From Salinibius halmophilus (GTDB lineage: Bacteria > Pseudomonadota > Gammaproteobacteria > Pseudomonadales > Natronospirillaceae), in assembly GCF_003577475.1 (NCBI RefSeq), contig NZ_QPEP01000002.1:120516-184515 (forward strand): DNA of 64,000 nt, read 5' to 3'. The notes beneath the pieces are model-generated. The model saw nothing but the letters and a program-made list of their open reading frames with translations, searched no databases and was not told the DNA's origin. Positions 8,204-16,957 of the stretch are shown in pieces. Each line of letters opens with the position of its first letter. Within the stretch, counting starts at the first letter, position 1. The translations under genes were made by a program, and so were the position numbers.

Positions 8204-10996
8204 ATGAATATTGCATGGATTATTGTTTTACCACTGCTTGGTGTGATTGCGCCGCTACTGGCCAACCCTACTCGTCGTAACCAAGTTGCGTGGATCACTG
8301 CGGTGCTTCCTTTTGCGGCATTGCTGATCACCCTATACCACGCGCCTGCCATATTGGCTGGTGAAGTGGTGCAACAAACTTGGTACTGGATTCCTCAAAT
8401 AGGCCTAACACTAAGCTTTCGTATGGATGGCTTAGCACTGCTCTTCACCTTACTTATCTTAGGCATTGGCCTGCTCATTATTCTCTACGCCCGCTATTAT
8501 TTGTCGTCTAAAGACCCAATGGGGCGATTTTACAGCTACTTAATTCTGTTTATGGCAGCAATGCTAGGCATTGTTAACTCGGGCAACCTGCTGCAAATGT
8601 GGGCGTTCTGGGAGCTGACAAGTATTAGCTCATTTTTGCTAATTGGCTTTTGGTCTAGCACGGGTAAAGCGCGCAAAGGTGCGCGCATGGCGTTAACCAT
8701 TACTGGCGCTGGTGGTTTAGCTCTGCTAGCTGGCATTCTGCTGATAGGCAAAGTGGTTGGCAGCTTGGAATTAGAAGCGGTACTAAACAGCGGCAGGCTG
8801 CTGGTGGAACACCAGTGGTATCCGGTGATTTTGGCGCTCGTGTTAATCGGCGCCTTTACTAAATCGGCTCAGTTCCCATTCCACTTCTGGTTACCGCATG
8901 CGATGAGCGCACCAACACCCGTCAGTGCTTACTTGCACTCAGCCACCATGGTGAAAGCGGGCATCTTTTTATTAGCTCGCATGTTCCCAGTGCTCTCTGG
9001 GCATGATGCTTGGTTTGTAACCGTTTCTTTGGTTGGTTTAGCAACCTTATTACTCGGCGCCTATACGGCATTGTTTAAGCACGACTTAAAAGGTTTGCTT
9101 GCTTATTCAACGATCAGCCACCTCGGGTTAATTACCTTGTTATTAGGCATGGGCACTGAGCTTGCTGCCGTGGCTGCATTGTTCCACATCGTCAACCATG
9201 CCGTTTTTAAAGCCTCCCTATTTATGGGCGTGGGCATTATTGACCATGAAACGGGCACGCGTGATATGCGCCAAATTAATGGGTTGTTTAAGTACATGCC
9301 ACATACTGCTGTGCTCTGTATTGTGGCAGCACTGTCGATGGCTGGTGTACCACTGCTCAACGGCTTTTTGTCTAAAGAGATGTTCTTTGCCGAAACACTT
9401 GAGCAAAGCGCCATTGGTGCTTTGTCATGGCTGATTCCATTATTAGCAACCATCGCTGGCGCCCTGTCGGTTGCTTATTCGCTGCGGTTTATTCACGACG
9501 TATTCTTTAATGGCGAACCGAAGGGGCTGAAAAAAACACCACACGAGCCACCTCGCTACATGCGTATTCCAGTCGAAGTGCTGGTAGCACTTTGCATACT
9601 CGTAGGCATTTTCCCGGCTCTGCTAGTGGGTGACTTACTCAAGTCAGCCGGCGTGGCCGTACTGGGCGGCACTCTGCCGTACATTCCGCTATATATTTGG
9701 CATGGTTTTAACCTGCCATTATTGATGAGTGCATTGGCACTCGCTGGCGGTATTGGCATTTATGCCCGGCGCAAGGTGTTGTTCCAGTTTCAATCGCACT
9801 TTAAAGAAGTGGATGCCAATGAACGTTTTGATGCATGGTTGTATCAGGTCATCACCTTTATCCGCCGCATCGAAGCACTGATCGATAAGCGCTCACTGCA
9901 GTACTACCTTGCCTGGTTGAGTGTTGCCTTGCTGATTCTATTGGCTGCACCGCTGCTCAATCTATCACTAGTTGGCGACAATGTCGTAATTACCCCGTTA
10001 ACCGCCGAGGTATGGGCGGGTACCGCCTTAATAGCCATCGCAGCCCTCGCAACCGTGGTTAATAACCGCCGACGCTTGTTTGCCGCCCTGCTGATTTCAA
10101 TTGTAGGGCTGGGTGTATCGCTGGCGTTTGCGCGCTTCTCGGCACCTGACTTGGCACTGACACAAATTTCAGTGGAAGTAATTACTACAATTCTTCTTCT
10201 GCTAGCTTTGTTTTTCTTGCCGCAAACAACGCCAAAAGAATCCAAGCCAGGGCGACTGCTGCGCGATATTGGCTTGGCCGGTATTTTTGGCGGTATTATG
10301 GCAACCCTTACCTACGCCATGCTAACGCGCCCGATTGAGACCATTTCTGACTACTTCCTTGCTAATAGTAAAACCGGTGGGGGTGGTACCAATGTGGTGA
10401 ATGTCATCTTGGTTGATTTCCGCGGTTTTGATACGTTCGGCGAGATAACCGTGTTGGGCATTGCGGCACTGGGTATTTATAAACTCACGGCGGGCATGCG
10501 CTTATTCTTACCAGCAACGAACGAAGATGGCTTGCCTTGGAGTCGAGATAAGTATCCGTTGATTCTCAAACAGGTTTCACAGTCTATCTTGCCACTCGCA
10601 CTACTGATTAGCGCTTACATATTCTTACGTGGCCACAACTTACCCGGTGGTGGGTTTATTGCTGGTTTGATTACCGCCATTGCCATTGTGCAGCAATACA
10701 TTGGCCATGGTAACGACTGGATTCAGAAACGTTTTTATGCCAACTATGTCGGCTTTATCGCCGCTGGCTTGTCGATCGCCTTATTGACTGGTTTGGGTAG
10801 CTGGCTGTGGCAGAAACCATTCTTAACATCCTGGTTTGATTATTTTACTTGGCCGGTATTTGGTAAGTTCGAACTCGCTTCTGCCATGTTGTTCGATTTA
10901 GGTGTTTATTTAACGGTTGTTGGCGCTGCCATGTTGATTTTGGCCAAACTTGGTCAGCTGACGGTCGTTGAACCATATTCTGAGAAGGAAGATTAA
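8204..10996 (+). CDS. mrpA: Fused Mrp antiporter subunit A-B (operon 2)
   Basis: 930 residues from the ATG at 8204; an upstream in-frame TTG at 8159 adds 15 residues unlike the family and is rejected. Residues about 1-770 are MrpA, with Glu137 (FWELTS), Lys220 (FTKSAQFPF) and Lys251 (HSATMVKAG). Residues about 785-930 are a complete MrpB domain with IFLRGHNLPGGGFIAGL. Such A-B fusions are known from the PhaAB type of rhizobial K+/H+ system and from other proteobacterial Mrp complexes. It heads a second full set of subunits. Ion preference (Na+ or K+) cannot be read from the sequence. Confidence 0.94.
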   Translation: MNIAWIIVLPLLGVIAPLLANPTRRNQVAWITAVLPFAALLITLYHAPAILAGEVVQQTWYWIPQIGLTLSFRMDGLALLFTLLILGIGLLIILYARYYLSSKDPMGRFYSYLILFMAAMLGIVNSGNLLQMWAFWELTSISSFLLIGFWSSTGKARKGARMALTITGAGGLALLAGILLIGKVVGSLELEAVLNSGRLLVEHQWYPVILALVLIGAFTKSAQFPFHFWLPHAMSAPTPVSAYLHSATMVKAGIFLLARMFPVLSGHDAWFVTVSLVGLATLLLGAYTALFKHDLKGLLAYSTISHLGLITLLLGMGTELAAVAALFHIVNHAVFKASLFMGVGIIDHETGTRDMRQINGLFKYMPHTAVLCIVAALSMAGVPLLNGFLSKEMFFAETLEQSAIGALSWLIPLLATIAGALSVAYSLRFIHDVFFNGEPKGLKKTPHEPPRYMRIPVEVLVALCILVGIFPALLVGDLLKSAGVAVLGGTLPYIPLYIWHGFNLPLLMSALALAGGIGIYARRKVLFQFQSHFKEVDANERFDAWLYQVITFIRRIEALIDKRSLQYYLAWLSVALLILLAAPLLNLSLVGDNVVITPLTAEVWAGTALIAIAALATVVNNRRRLFAALLISIVGLGVSLAFARFSAPDLALTQISVEVITTILLLLALFFLPQTTPKESKPGRLLRDIGLAGIFGGIMATLTYAMLTRPIETISDYFLANSKTGGGGTNVVNVILVDFRGFDTFGEITVLGIAALGIYKLTAGMRLFLPATNEDGLPWSRDKYPLILKQVSQSILPLALLISAYIFLRGHNLPGGGFIAGLITAIAIVQQYIGHGNDWIQKRFYANYVGFIAAGLSIALLTGLGSWLWQKPFLTSWFDYFTWPVFGKFELASAMLFDLGVYLTVVGAAMLILAKLGQLTVVEPYSEKED

Positions 10997-11349
10997 TGGA
11001 AATTGCAATTGCCTTTTGCATCGGGCTGCTGTCGGCTTGTGGCCTGTTTCTTATTTTACGCGGTAGAACCTATCCTGTGGTTCTCGGTTTAACCCTGCTC
11101 ACGTACGCTGTGAATCTCTTTTTATTTGCTTCGGGTCAGTTAGTCAAAGGCCAGCCACCTATTCTCGGGTCAGGTAGTAGCTATACCGACCCACTTCCGC
11201 AAGCACTGGTGCTTACCGCCATTGTTATCGGCTTTGCGATGACAGCCTTTGTGGTCATTCTGGCAATACGTGCCCGTGCCGATTTAGGTAACGACCACGT
11301 AGATGGCAAGTCAAAACCAAAAGATATTACCAAGGAAGTTGAGCAATGA
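10996..11349 (+). CDS. mrpC: Mrp antiporter subunit C (operon 2)
   Basis: 117 residues, NuoK-like, with three helices and the DPLPQALVLTAIVIGFA helix. Its ATG shares a base with the stop of the mrpAB fusion (TAATG), so the two are probably translated in a coupled way. It is clearly diverged from the operon 1 copy, so the two operons are not a recent exact duplication. Confidence 0.94.
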   Translation: MEIAIAFCIGLLSACGLFLILRGRTYPVVLGLTLLTYAVNLFLFASGQLVKGQPPILGSGSSYTDPLPQALVLTAIVIGFAMTAFVVILAIRARADLGNDHVDGKSKPKDITKEVEQ

Positions 11350-12824
11350 TGCAGCATTTACCAATCTTGCCAATTTTGCTGCCTATGATCGGCGCCATCA
11401 TTACCATGCTGCCGTGGTTGGTAAATAAAATACAGCTTACCCGCTGGGTGAGCATTCTGACGCTACTGTGTAATATAGCCATTATCACATTGCTGGCTTG
11501 GCAGCCTGATACCATTATTTATCAAGTGGGTAACTGGGATGCACCCTTTGGTATCTCGTTGGTCGCCGACAACCTTGCTAGTTATATGCTGCTAGTAACT
11601 GGGCTACTGGCAATTCCTGCGATGCTTTATAGTTTTTCTGGCATCGATAGACAGGGCAGTTTTTTCCACCCACTGTTTCTATTTCAAATTATGGGGATAA
11701 ACGGTGCCTTCTTAACCGGTGACTTGTTCAACCTGTTTGTGTTTTTTGAAGTGTTACTGATTGCTTCCTATGCCCTGCTTATTCACGCAGGCGGTAAAGC
11801 CAAAACGCAAGCGGCCATTCATTATGTTGTACTGAACTTAGTTGGTTCGTCGTGCTTCTTAATTGGCTTAGGGTTGATTTATGCTTCGTCTGGCACGCTA
11901 AATATGGCCGACTTGGCCATTAAAGTGAGCGTCATTAAGGGCGACCAAGCCATTCTGTTGCAAGCCGGTGCGCTAATGCTGTTTTTGGTGTTTGCCCTGA
12001 AAGCAGCAGCCTTGCCACTACATTTTTGGCTACCCAATACCTATGCTGCAGCGAGTGCTCCAGTGGCAGCCCTGTTTGCCATTATGACAAAAGTAGGCCT
12101 GTATGCGATTTGGCGGGTATTTGTTGGCATTTTCGGCGACCAGGCCGGTGAGCTGGCCAACTTTATTGCCCCTTGGGTTTGGCCTGTGGCCGTACTCACT
12201 ATGTTAGTGGCCATTATTGGCACGCTAGCGGCTTATAGTTTGCGCCGCCTTGCCGGCCAACTAATCATTGGTTCGGTTGCCGCACTACTGTTTGCTATCG
12301 CGCTAAATAATCCACAAGCCACTGCCGCAGGGCTTTATTATTTAGCCCACAGCACCTTTGCGGGCGCCGCACTCTTTTTAATTGCTGATATGGTAAGCCA
12401 ACAGCGAGGCAAAGCCGACGACCGATTTGTGCCAAGTCGACCGGTGCATAATGCAAGAATTTTGGGTGGCGTGTTTTTTGTTGTCGCCATCGCACTGATA
12501 GGCATGCCACCACTGGCTGGCTTCATTGGTAAGTTTGCCATTATGCAAGCAGCGACGACCACATCCCAAATGCTGTGGCTGTATCCATTGATGCTAATAG
12601 CTAGCTTGGCAACGCTGATCGCCTTTTCGCGCGCCGGCTCAGTCATTTTTTGGAAGCATAGCAATGCCAAAGCAGATGAAGATGCCCAGGTGGCATGGCC
12701 ACAACTGACTGCTGTGGCCCTGCTGATCACATTAAACCTATTTATGGTCATTTGGGCGGGTACTATTTTTGAACCCTTAAGCCAAATGGCTAATCAAATG
12801 CACCAAGTCGGCATGGGAGGCTAA
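11346..12824 (+). CDS. mrpD: Mrp antiporter subunit D (operon 2)
   Basis: 492 residues, NuoL/M/N-like. Glu135 lies in FFEVLLIAS and Lys219 in FALKAAALPLHFWLP, with MTKVGLYAIWR after it. It overlaps mrpC by 4 bases; the tandem ATGATG leaves the start uncertain by one codon. Its partner subunits in the complex are A-B, C, E, F and G. Confidence 0.94.
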   Translation: MMQHLPILPILLPMIGAIITMLPWLVNKIQLTRWVSILTLLCNIAIITLLAWQPDTIIYQVGNWDAPFGISLVADNLASYMLLVTGLLAIPAMLYSFSGIDRQGSFFHPLFLFQIMGINGAFLTGDLFNLFVFFEVLLIASYALLIHAGGKAKTQAAIHYVVLNLVGSSCFLIGLGLIYASSGTLNMADLAIKVSVIKGDQAILLQAGALMLFLVFALKAAALPLHFWLPNTYAAASAPVAALFAIMTKVGLYAIWRVFVGIFGDQAGELANFIAPWVWPVAVLTMLVAIIGTLAAYSLRRLAGQLIIGSVAALLFAIALNNPQATAAGLYYLAHSTFAGAALFLIADMVSQQRGKADDRFVPSRPVHNARILGGVFFVVAIALIGMPPLAGFIGKFAIMQAATTTSQMLWLYPLMLIASLATLIAFSRAGSVIFWKHSNAKADEDAQVAWPQLTAVALLITLNLFMVIWAGTIFEPLSQMANQMHQVGMGG

Positions 12825-12829
12825 AGCAA

Positions 12830-13318
12830 ATGAAAAAGTGGTTTCCTAGTCCAATGCATAGCCTGATCATTTTTGTTGCCTGGGCATGGCTAAACGAGAG
12901 TTTGTCTGCTGGCACATTACTGATTGCAGCCATTTTAGCCACGCTCATCCCCCTCATCACCGGGCGCTTGCAAGAAGACCGGCCACGGGTGAAACGGCCG
13001 ATAAAAATGGTGAAGTATCTAGCGCTGCTATTGGTTGACATTTTAAAGTCGAATATCGCCGTGGTGCCAATGTTTTTAGGTCGGCGCAGCAAGCTCAACA
13101 GCCAGTTTGTTGCCATTCCTTTAAGCCTTAAGCACCCTATTCCAATTAGTATTTTGGCCAGTTCAATCACACTTACTCCAGCAACGGTGTCTGTAGAAGT
13201 AAGTGAAGACCTATCAATTTTGTATGTACATGTATTGAACCTACAAGATGCACAGTCGTTGATCGATAACATTAACAACCGCTACCAACGTCTACTAAGT
13301 GAGGCTTTCGAATGCTAG
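12830..13318 (+). CDS. mrpE: Mrp antiporter subunit E (operon 2)
   Basis: 162 residues with two N-terminal helices and the MrpE block SSITLTPATVSVEVSED near residues 119-135. It starts 5 bases after mrpD and overlaps mrpF by 7 bases. Confidence 0.93.
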   Translation: MKKWFPSPMHSLIIFVAWAWLNESLSAGTLLIAAILATLIPLITGRLQEDRPRVKRPIKMVKYLALLLVDILKSNIAVVPMFLGRRSKLNSQFVAIPLSLKHPIPISILASSITLTPATVSVEVSEDLSILYVHVLNLQDAQSLIDNINNRYQRLLSEAFEC

Positions 13319-13581
13319 ATAGCATTGTTTACGTGACCATGGGGTTTATTGGCGTGGCCATGGTGGGCACCTTTTGGCGATTAATCAAAGGCCCTACCAT
13401 TGTCGATCGTGTCATCGCGATGGATAAGTTGTTTGTATACAGTATTGGTTTGATTCTTTGCCTGGGTATGGCTGAGCACACGTCGCTTTACTACGAAGCA
13501 GCCTTGTTGATCGCAACACTAGGTTTTATCAGTACCACGGCGATGTGTAAGTACCTACTTCGCGGCGACATTATTGAATAG
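13312..13581 (+). CDS. mrpF: Mrp antiporter subunit F (operon 2)
   Basis: 89 residues with three helices and the signature LIKGPTIVDRVIAMD near residues 24-38. Small membrane subunit. The start ATG lies inside the end of mrpE. Confidence 0.92.
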   Translation: MLDSIVYVTMGFIGVAMVGTFWRLIKGPTIVDRVIAMDKLFVYSIGLILCLGMAEHTSLYYEAALLIATLGFISTTAMCKYLLRGDIIE

Positions 13582-13588
13582 AGGCACC

Positions 13589-13966
13589 ATGGAATATTTT
13601 ATTGCAGCATTATTAATTCTCGCGGCGCTCTTTTTCCTATTATCTGGCGTCGCCATTGTTAGGTTTAAGGATTCCTACTCACGCCTGCATGCGCCAACGC
13701 CAGCATCAACGCTTGGAATGGGTGCCTTATTGCTAGCAGCGATGCTCTGGCAAGGCAGCGAGGATACGTTATCGATTAAAGCATTTTTGGTCATGGCAGT
13801 ATTGTTTGTCACCTCACCCATTAGTGCTTACATGCTTGCCAAAACGGCCCTGCACCTGAGGCTGCCGTTGGCTGGTGGGCGCCAGCTGCCAGAAATCTAC
13901 GAGCAAGCGCGTAACCGTCGTAACGACTCAAGCAAGGCGCAAGAAAAAAGCGATCAATCGGTTTAA
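13589..13966 (+). CDS. mrpG: Mrp antiporter subunit G (operon 2)
   Basis: 125 residues from the ATG at 13589, which follows AGAGG; an in-frame TTG at 13574 is a worse start. The MrpG signature AIVRFKDSYSRLHAPTPAS is present near residues 22-40. The tail is long, basic and hydrophilic. Its last 39 bases overlap the 3' end of the opposite-strand dehydrogenase gene. Confidence 0.92.
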   Translation: MEYFIAALLILAALFFLLSGVAIVRFKDSYSRLHAPTPASTLGMGALLLAAMLWQGSEDTLSIKAFLVMAVLFVTSPISAYMLAKTALHLRLPLAGGRQLPEIYEQARNRRNDSSKAQEKSDQSV

Positions 13967-14647
13967 ACGCCCTGGTACAGAGACCTTGCGGCCCTGTTTT
14001 AAATGCCGCAAGGTTTGCCGACAAACCTGCTCGGCGCTCATTGCCATCTGCCGTTGAAACCAACTTAACTGCTGCCCAGAGCGCTGGAAGAACTCGGTTT
14101 CAGTGGTACTTGGGCAAGACACCATAACCTGCACCCCTTGCTGGCGCCACGATTTGTATATTGATTGCCCCAGATGCAACACATACGCTTTGCTGGCGCT
14201 ATAAAGTGCGTAATCTGCGCTGCGCATCCAAGCAACGATAGAAGACACTAGGATCACTTTCCCCTGCCCTCGTTTAAGCATAGCCTGCCCCACTTGCTGT
14301 AATAACTCAGTTAGGCCTTGGCAGTTAAGCTGCATGGTGGCATCGATGTCTTGCAATGCTTGGCGAGTTAATACTTGTCGCTGCCCCATTCCTGCATTAG
14401 CGATGAACAACTCGACTTGCGCTAGCTCGCCGACGTACTGGCAAAAAAACGCTTGCCTCGCCTCTCTGCAGGCGAGGTCGACACCGGCATAGTCAACCTG
14501 TGTTGGCAGCGCATTGGCAAGTTGCTCCAGTGCTTGCACATTGCGCGCGACCAACAACAGGCGATAGCCCTGCTCAGCTAATAAGCGCGCATACACAGCA
14601 CCCATACCAGCCGAAGCGCCGGTAATTAGCGCCAGCGGCTGACTCAT
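13928..14647 (-). CDS. Short-chain dehydrogenase/reductase
   Basis: 239 residues with a classical SDR Rossmann fold. TGASAGMG at residues 9-16 binds the nucleotide, ANAG is at about 83-86, the catalytic Ser is near 136, and YSASK at 149-153 supplies the catalytic Tyr and Lys. It is an NAD(P)-dependent oxidoreductase; the substrate cannot be named. A C-terminal stretch of hydrophobic and basic residues could touch the membrane. Its start overlaps the gloA stop by 4 bases (ATGA), so the two are probably cotranscribed. The 3' end overlaps mrpG of operon 2 tail to tail. Confidence 0.88.
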   Translation of the reverse strand: MSQPLALITGASAGMGAVYARLLAEQGYRLLLVARNVQALEQLANALPTQVDYAGVDLACREARQAFFCQYVGELAQVELFIANAGMGQRQVLTRQALQDIDATMQLNCQGLTELLQQVGQAMLKRGQGKVILVSSIVAWMRSADYALYSASKAYVLHLGQSIYKSWRQQGVQVMVSCPSTTETEFFQRSGQQLSWFQRQMAMSAEQVCRQTLRHLKQGRKVSVPGRLNRLIAFFLRLA

Positions 14648-15033
14648 GCGGTTTTCTTCTGAATTAGCTCAATTTTGTAGCCATCAGGGTCTTTAACAAA
14701 GGCAATTTCTGTTGTGCCACCTTTCACTGGGCCTGGCTCACGAGTAATTTCACCGCCAGCAGCGCGAATGGCATCGCAGGCATCATAAACACTGTCGACT
14801 TCTATGGCGATATGGCCATAAGCATCCCCAAGGTCATACTCGCTAACCCCCCAGTTATAGGTTAACTCCAGCACCGCCTCCTCAGATTCTGGACCATAAC
14901 CAACAAAGGCAAGTGTGTACTCATATTTTTCATTGTCACGTTTGCGCAGCAACTGCATACCAAGCACCTTGGTATAAAATTCAATTGAGCGGTCAAGGTC
15001 CCCAACCCGCAACATGGTGTGCAAAATTCTCAT
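14644..15033 (-). CDS. gloA: Lactoylglutathione lyase (glyoxalase I)
   Basis: 129 residues, single glyoxalase/VOC domain. It isomerises the hemithioacetal of methylglyoxal and glutathione to S-lactoylglutathione. The four metal ligands of the E. coli enzyme are conserved at the same positions: His5, Glu56, His74 and Glu122. The short bacterial form with this set of ligands is usually Ni2+ or Co2+ dependent. First gene of a two-gene unit with the dehydrogenase; a metallochaperone GTPase gene lies just upstream on the same strand. Confidence 0.96.
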   Translation of the reverse strand: MRILHTMLRVGDLDRSIEFYTKVLGMQLLRKRDNEKYEYTLAFVGYGPESEEAVLELTYNWGVSEYDLGDAYGHIAIEVDSVYDACDAIRAAGGEITREPGPVKGGTTEIAFVKDPDGYKIELIQKKTA

Positions 15034-15056
15034 ATTTACTCCTAATTGTTCTTGAT

Positions 15057-15079
15057 GCTTTTAAGCAGGGTCTAGCTGT
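15057..15079. repeat. Direct repeat, left copy (echo of metallochaperone gene end)
   Basis: 23 bases matching 15222-15244 at 20 of 23 positions. The right copy contains the last codons and stop of the COG0523 GTPase gene; read in the same frame this left copy would also give Q-L-D-P-A-stop. It flanks the inverted-repeat element at 15105-15211. Confidence 0.7.
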
Positions 15080-15104
15080 CACGCCATTCGCTTAATGGCT
15101 TAAC

Positions 15105-15211
15105 TTGGTGTTCACGGTGCTTGCTGAGCGACCGTCTCCCGCAGGGAGCGGGTGTCGAGGCTACATGGACGTACTTGCGCCGTGTCGCGTAGTAAGCTCC
15201 TTGAACACCAA
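15105..15211. repeat. MITE-like inverted-repeat element
   Basis: A 107-base non-coding segment with terminal inverted repeats. TTGGTGTTCA (15105-15114) is matched exactly by TGAACACCAA (15202-15211), and pairing extends to 17 of 20 bases. Inside is a second hairpin, CTCCC-GCA-GGGAG (15136-15148), in a GC-rich core. It lies between gloA and the metallochaperone gene. Size, termini and position suggest a REP/MITE-type mobile repeat. I found no second copy in this window. Confidence 0.6.
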
Positions 15212-15221
15212 CCGTCTTTTA

Positions 15222-15244
15222 GCTATTTAGCAGGGCCTAGCTGT
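15222..15244. repeat. Direct repeat, right copy (metallochaperone gene 3' end)
   Basis: 23 bases covering the final codons and TAG stop of the COG0523 GTPase gene on the minus strand. It matches 15057-15079 at 20 of 23 positions. With the left copy it brackets the MITE-like element. Confidence 0.7.
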
Positions 15245-16191
15245 TGTTCAAACTGTGTCGCCGCCAATTCGAGCTCATTCAGCTCAGCTAAGTCAGCAAT
15301 TAGTTCGATGCGGCTATCTAGCGCCGACGGCGCTGGCATAGTCGACAAGCACCCATCAGCCCACTGCAGCTGCAACCATCCGGCGTTACTATTAAATACC
15401 GCCTTGGCTCTAACAATGGGTAAGCCTTGTACCCACTCTTGTATGGTACCTGCATCCAGTTCGATGCTTGCGTCGAGTACCCAACCCACTGCTAGCATGC
15501 CTTGGCCTTGTGATTGAAAACGTCGCCAACGCTCACCTTCTAACGCCGCTGTTATTTTAATCGCAGTTGGGTGATGGTGATGATGTGCATGACTAGCGAG
15601 CTCTACTGCCTGGTGAGACTGGTTAAGCAGCTGCCAGTCAGACTGGCCAAACTCAGCCACCACATAGGGCTTGTCTAGCTCAGATAATAAGTTCATGGCC
15701 GCTTCATTGTCTTCCTGCGAGGCCTGATCTTGATAATTCAGCAACACCATATCAGCAATGGCCAGCTGATCATTAAAGGTTTGATGTGCTAGGTGCTTGT
15801 CGCTGCGCGCGTGTTTTGGATTAAGCAAACAAACCGCAGTTTGTAAGTTCAACACCTCACGATACTGAGGTGCTAGCAAACTTTCGATGATATTTTTGGG
15901 ATGCCCTAACCCTGTAGGTTCAATGAGTATGCGGTCAGGCTTGGCTCGTCGAATTAGCTCGTTTAAGCCGGTTTGAAAAGGTACACCTGCGGTGCAGCAC
16001 AAGCAGCCTCCAGGCACCTCTTTTACCTGAATACCTTCGTTGGCAAGCAACCGGCCATCAATGCCAATGTCGCCAAATTCGTTCACTAGTACGGCCCAGC
16101 GCTCGCTTTTGGGTGCTTGCGTTAGCCAGTGTTTAATGGCGGATGTTTTGCCTGTCCCTAGCATGCCGGTAATCAAATTTACTTGAATCAT
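15223..16191 (-). CDS. COG0523 (CobW/YjiA/ZigA-type) metal-chaperone GTPase
   Basis: G3E-family P-loop GTPase that hands metal to target proteins. From the ATG at 16191 (322 residues), Walker A GMLGTGKTS is at about 9-17, NEFGDIGID follows, and the metal-binding GGCLCC motif has Cys63, Cys65 and Cys66. A His-rich insert, HAHHHHH, is at about 201-207, and the C-terminal CobW_C domain is present. An in-frame GTG at 16203 would add four residues, but GGATAAGG sits properly for the ATG. The His cluster points to Zn2+ or Ni2+; which metal is inference. The 3' end is part of a direct repeat bracketing a MITE-like element. Confidence 0.9.
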   Translation of the reverse strand: MIQVNLITGMLGTGKTSAIKHWLTQAPKSERWAVLVNEFGDIGIDGRLLANEGIQVKEVPGGCLCCTAGVPFQTGLNELIRRAKPDRILIEPTGLGHPKNIIESLLAPQYREVLNLQTAVCLLNPKHARSDKHLAHQTFNDQLAIADMVLLNYQDQASQEDNEAAMNLLSELDKPYVVAEFGQSDWQLLNQSHQAVELASHAHHHHHPTAIKITAALEGERWRRFQSQGQGMLAVGWVLDASIELDAGTIQEWVQGLPIVRAKAVFNSNAGWLQLQWADGCLSTMPAPSALDSRIELIADLAELNELELAATQFEQQLGPAK

Positions 16192-16342
16192 TGCCTTATC
16201 CACTTAACGCGCTGAGCGCAAACTATGAGCATAACAACACTGTCAACACTGCCTAACATTTTGGCAAGAATAAGCTGCTTAGTGATGCTATCAATTTTCG
16301 CAATTGTCGGCACAATCGCGCCATCTTTCAACGAGGTTTCCT

Positions 16343-16957
16343 ATGGATACGTTGCAAATTGTCTACCTGTTTATGATGGCGGCCGTATTTGTTTCCGCTG
16401 GGGCTGGCGTTATTGAAGCAGGCAACAAACATATTGACCTGTTTGGTGTGATTCTAGTAGGCATAGTGTCAGCATTAGGGGGCGGTACTACACGAGACAT
16501 CCTGCTGGATCGTACCGTTTTTTGGGTGAATGACCCCCTATACTTGCTTCCCGCCATCATTGGCGCAGTGGCCACGTTTTTGTTAGCCCGCAAACTACAT
16601 ATTCCAAGCCGCTGGTTTGTCATTCCAGATGCCCTAGCAATGGCTCTATTTACCATTGCCGCAACCAGTTTAGCCTTGGAGTTAGGCCACCACTGGGTAA
16701 TTGCCGCCATTATGGGCGTGGTGACTGGCGTCATGGGCGGCGTGATTCGCGACGTAATCCTTAATGAAGTGCCTCTGGTATTTGCCGGCACCTTTTATGC
16801 CACTGCCAGTGCTTTGGGCGCACTGCTCTTTGTGCTCAGCCAAGCCTTAGCGCTACCCATTTTTGCTTCGTCATTGTTATGTGGCAGCCTAATCTTTGCC
16901 CTGCGCAGTGCCGCATTAAAATGGAACTGGGGCCTGCCCAAAGGTATTTATCGCTGA
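16343..16957 (+). CDS. TRIC-family (UPF0126) cation channel
   Basis: 204 residues with seven predicted membrane helices built from two similar halves. The repeated glycine-rich signatures LGGGTTRDILLD (about 45-56) and MGGVIRDVILNE (about 131-142) mark the two halves. Bacterial TRIC homologues (YadS/YicG type) form trimeric cation channels permeable to K+ and Na+. The ATG at 16343 is chosen because GAGG lies at 16333-16336; upstream in-frame codons give a non-family extension. The 3' end overlaps the HAD gene by 10 bases tail to tail. Confidence 0.9.
   Translation: MDTLQIVYLFMMAAVFVSAGAGVIEAGNKHIDLFGVILVGIVSALGGGTTRDILLDRTVFWVNDPLYLLPAIIGAVATFLLARKLHIPSRWFVIPDALAMALFTIAATSLALELGHHWVIAAIMGVVTGVMGGVIRDVILNEVPLVFAGTFYATASALGALLFVLSQALALPIFASSLLCGSLIFALRSAALKWNWGLPKGIYR

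Noticed and set aside
15152-15517. Plus-strand open frame of 121 codons running from the repeat element into the metallochaperone gene
   Set aside because: It begins inside the inverted-repeat element and is antisense to a well supported gene; the composition is shadow-like.
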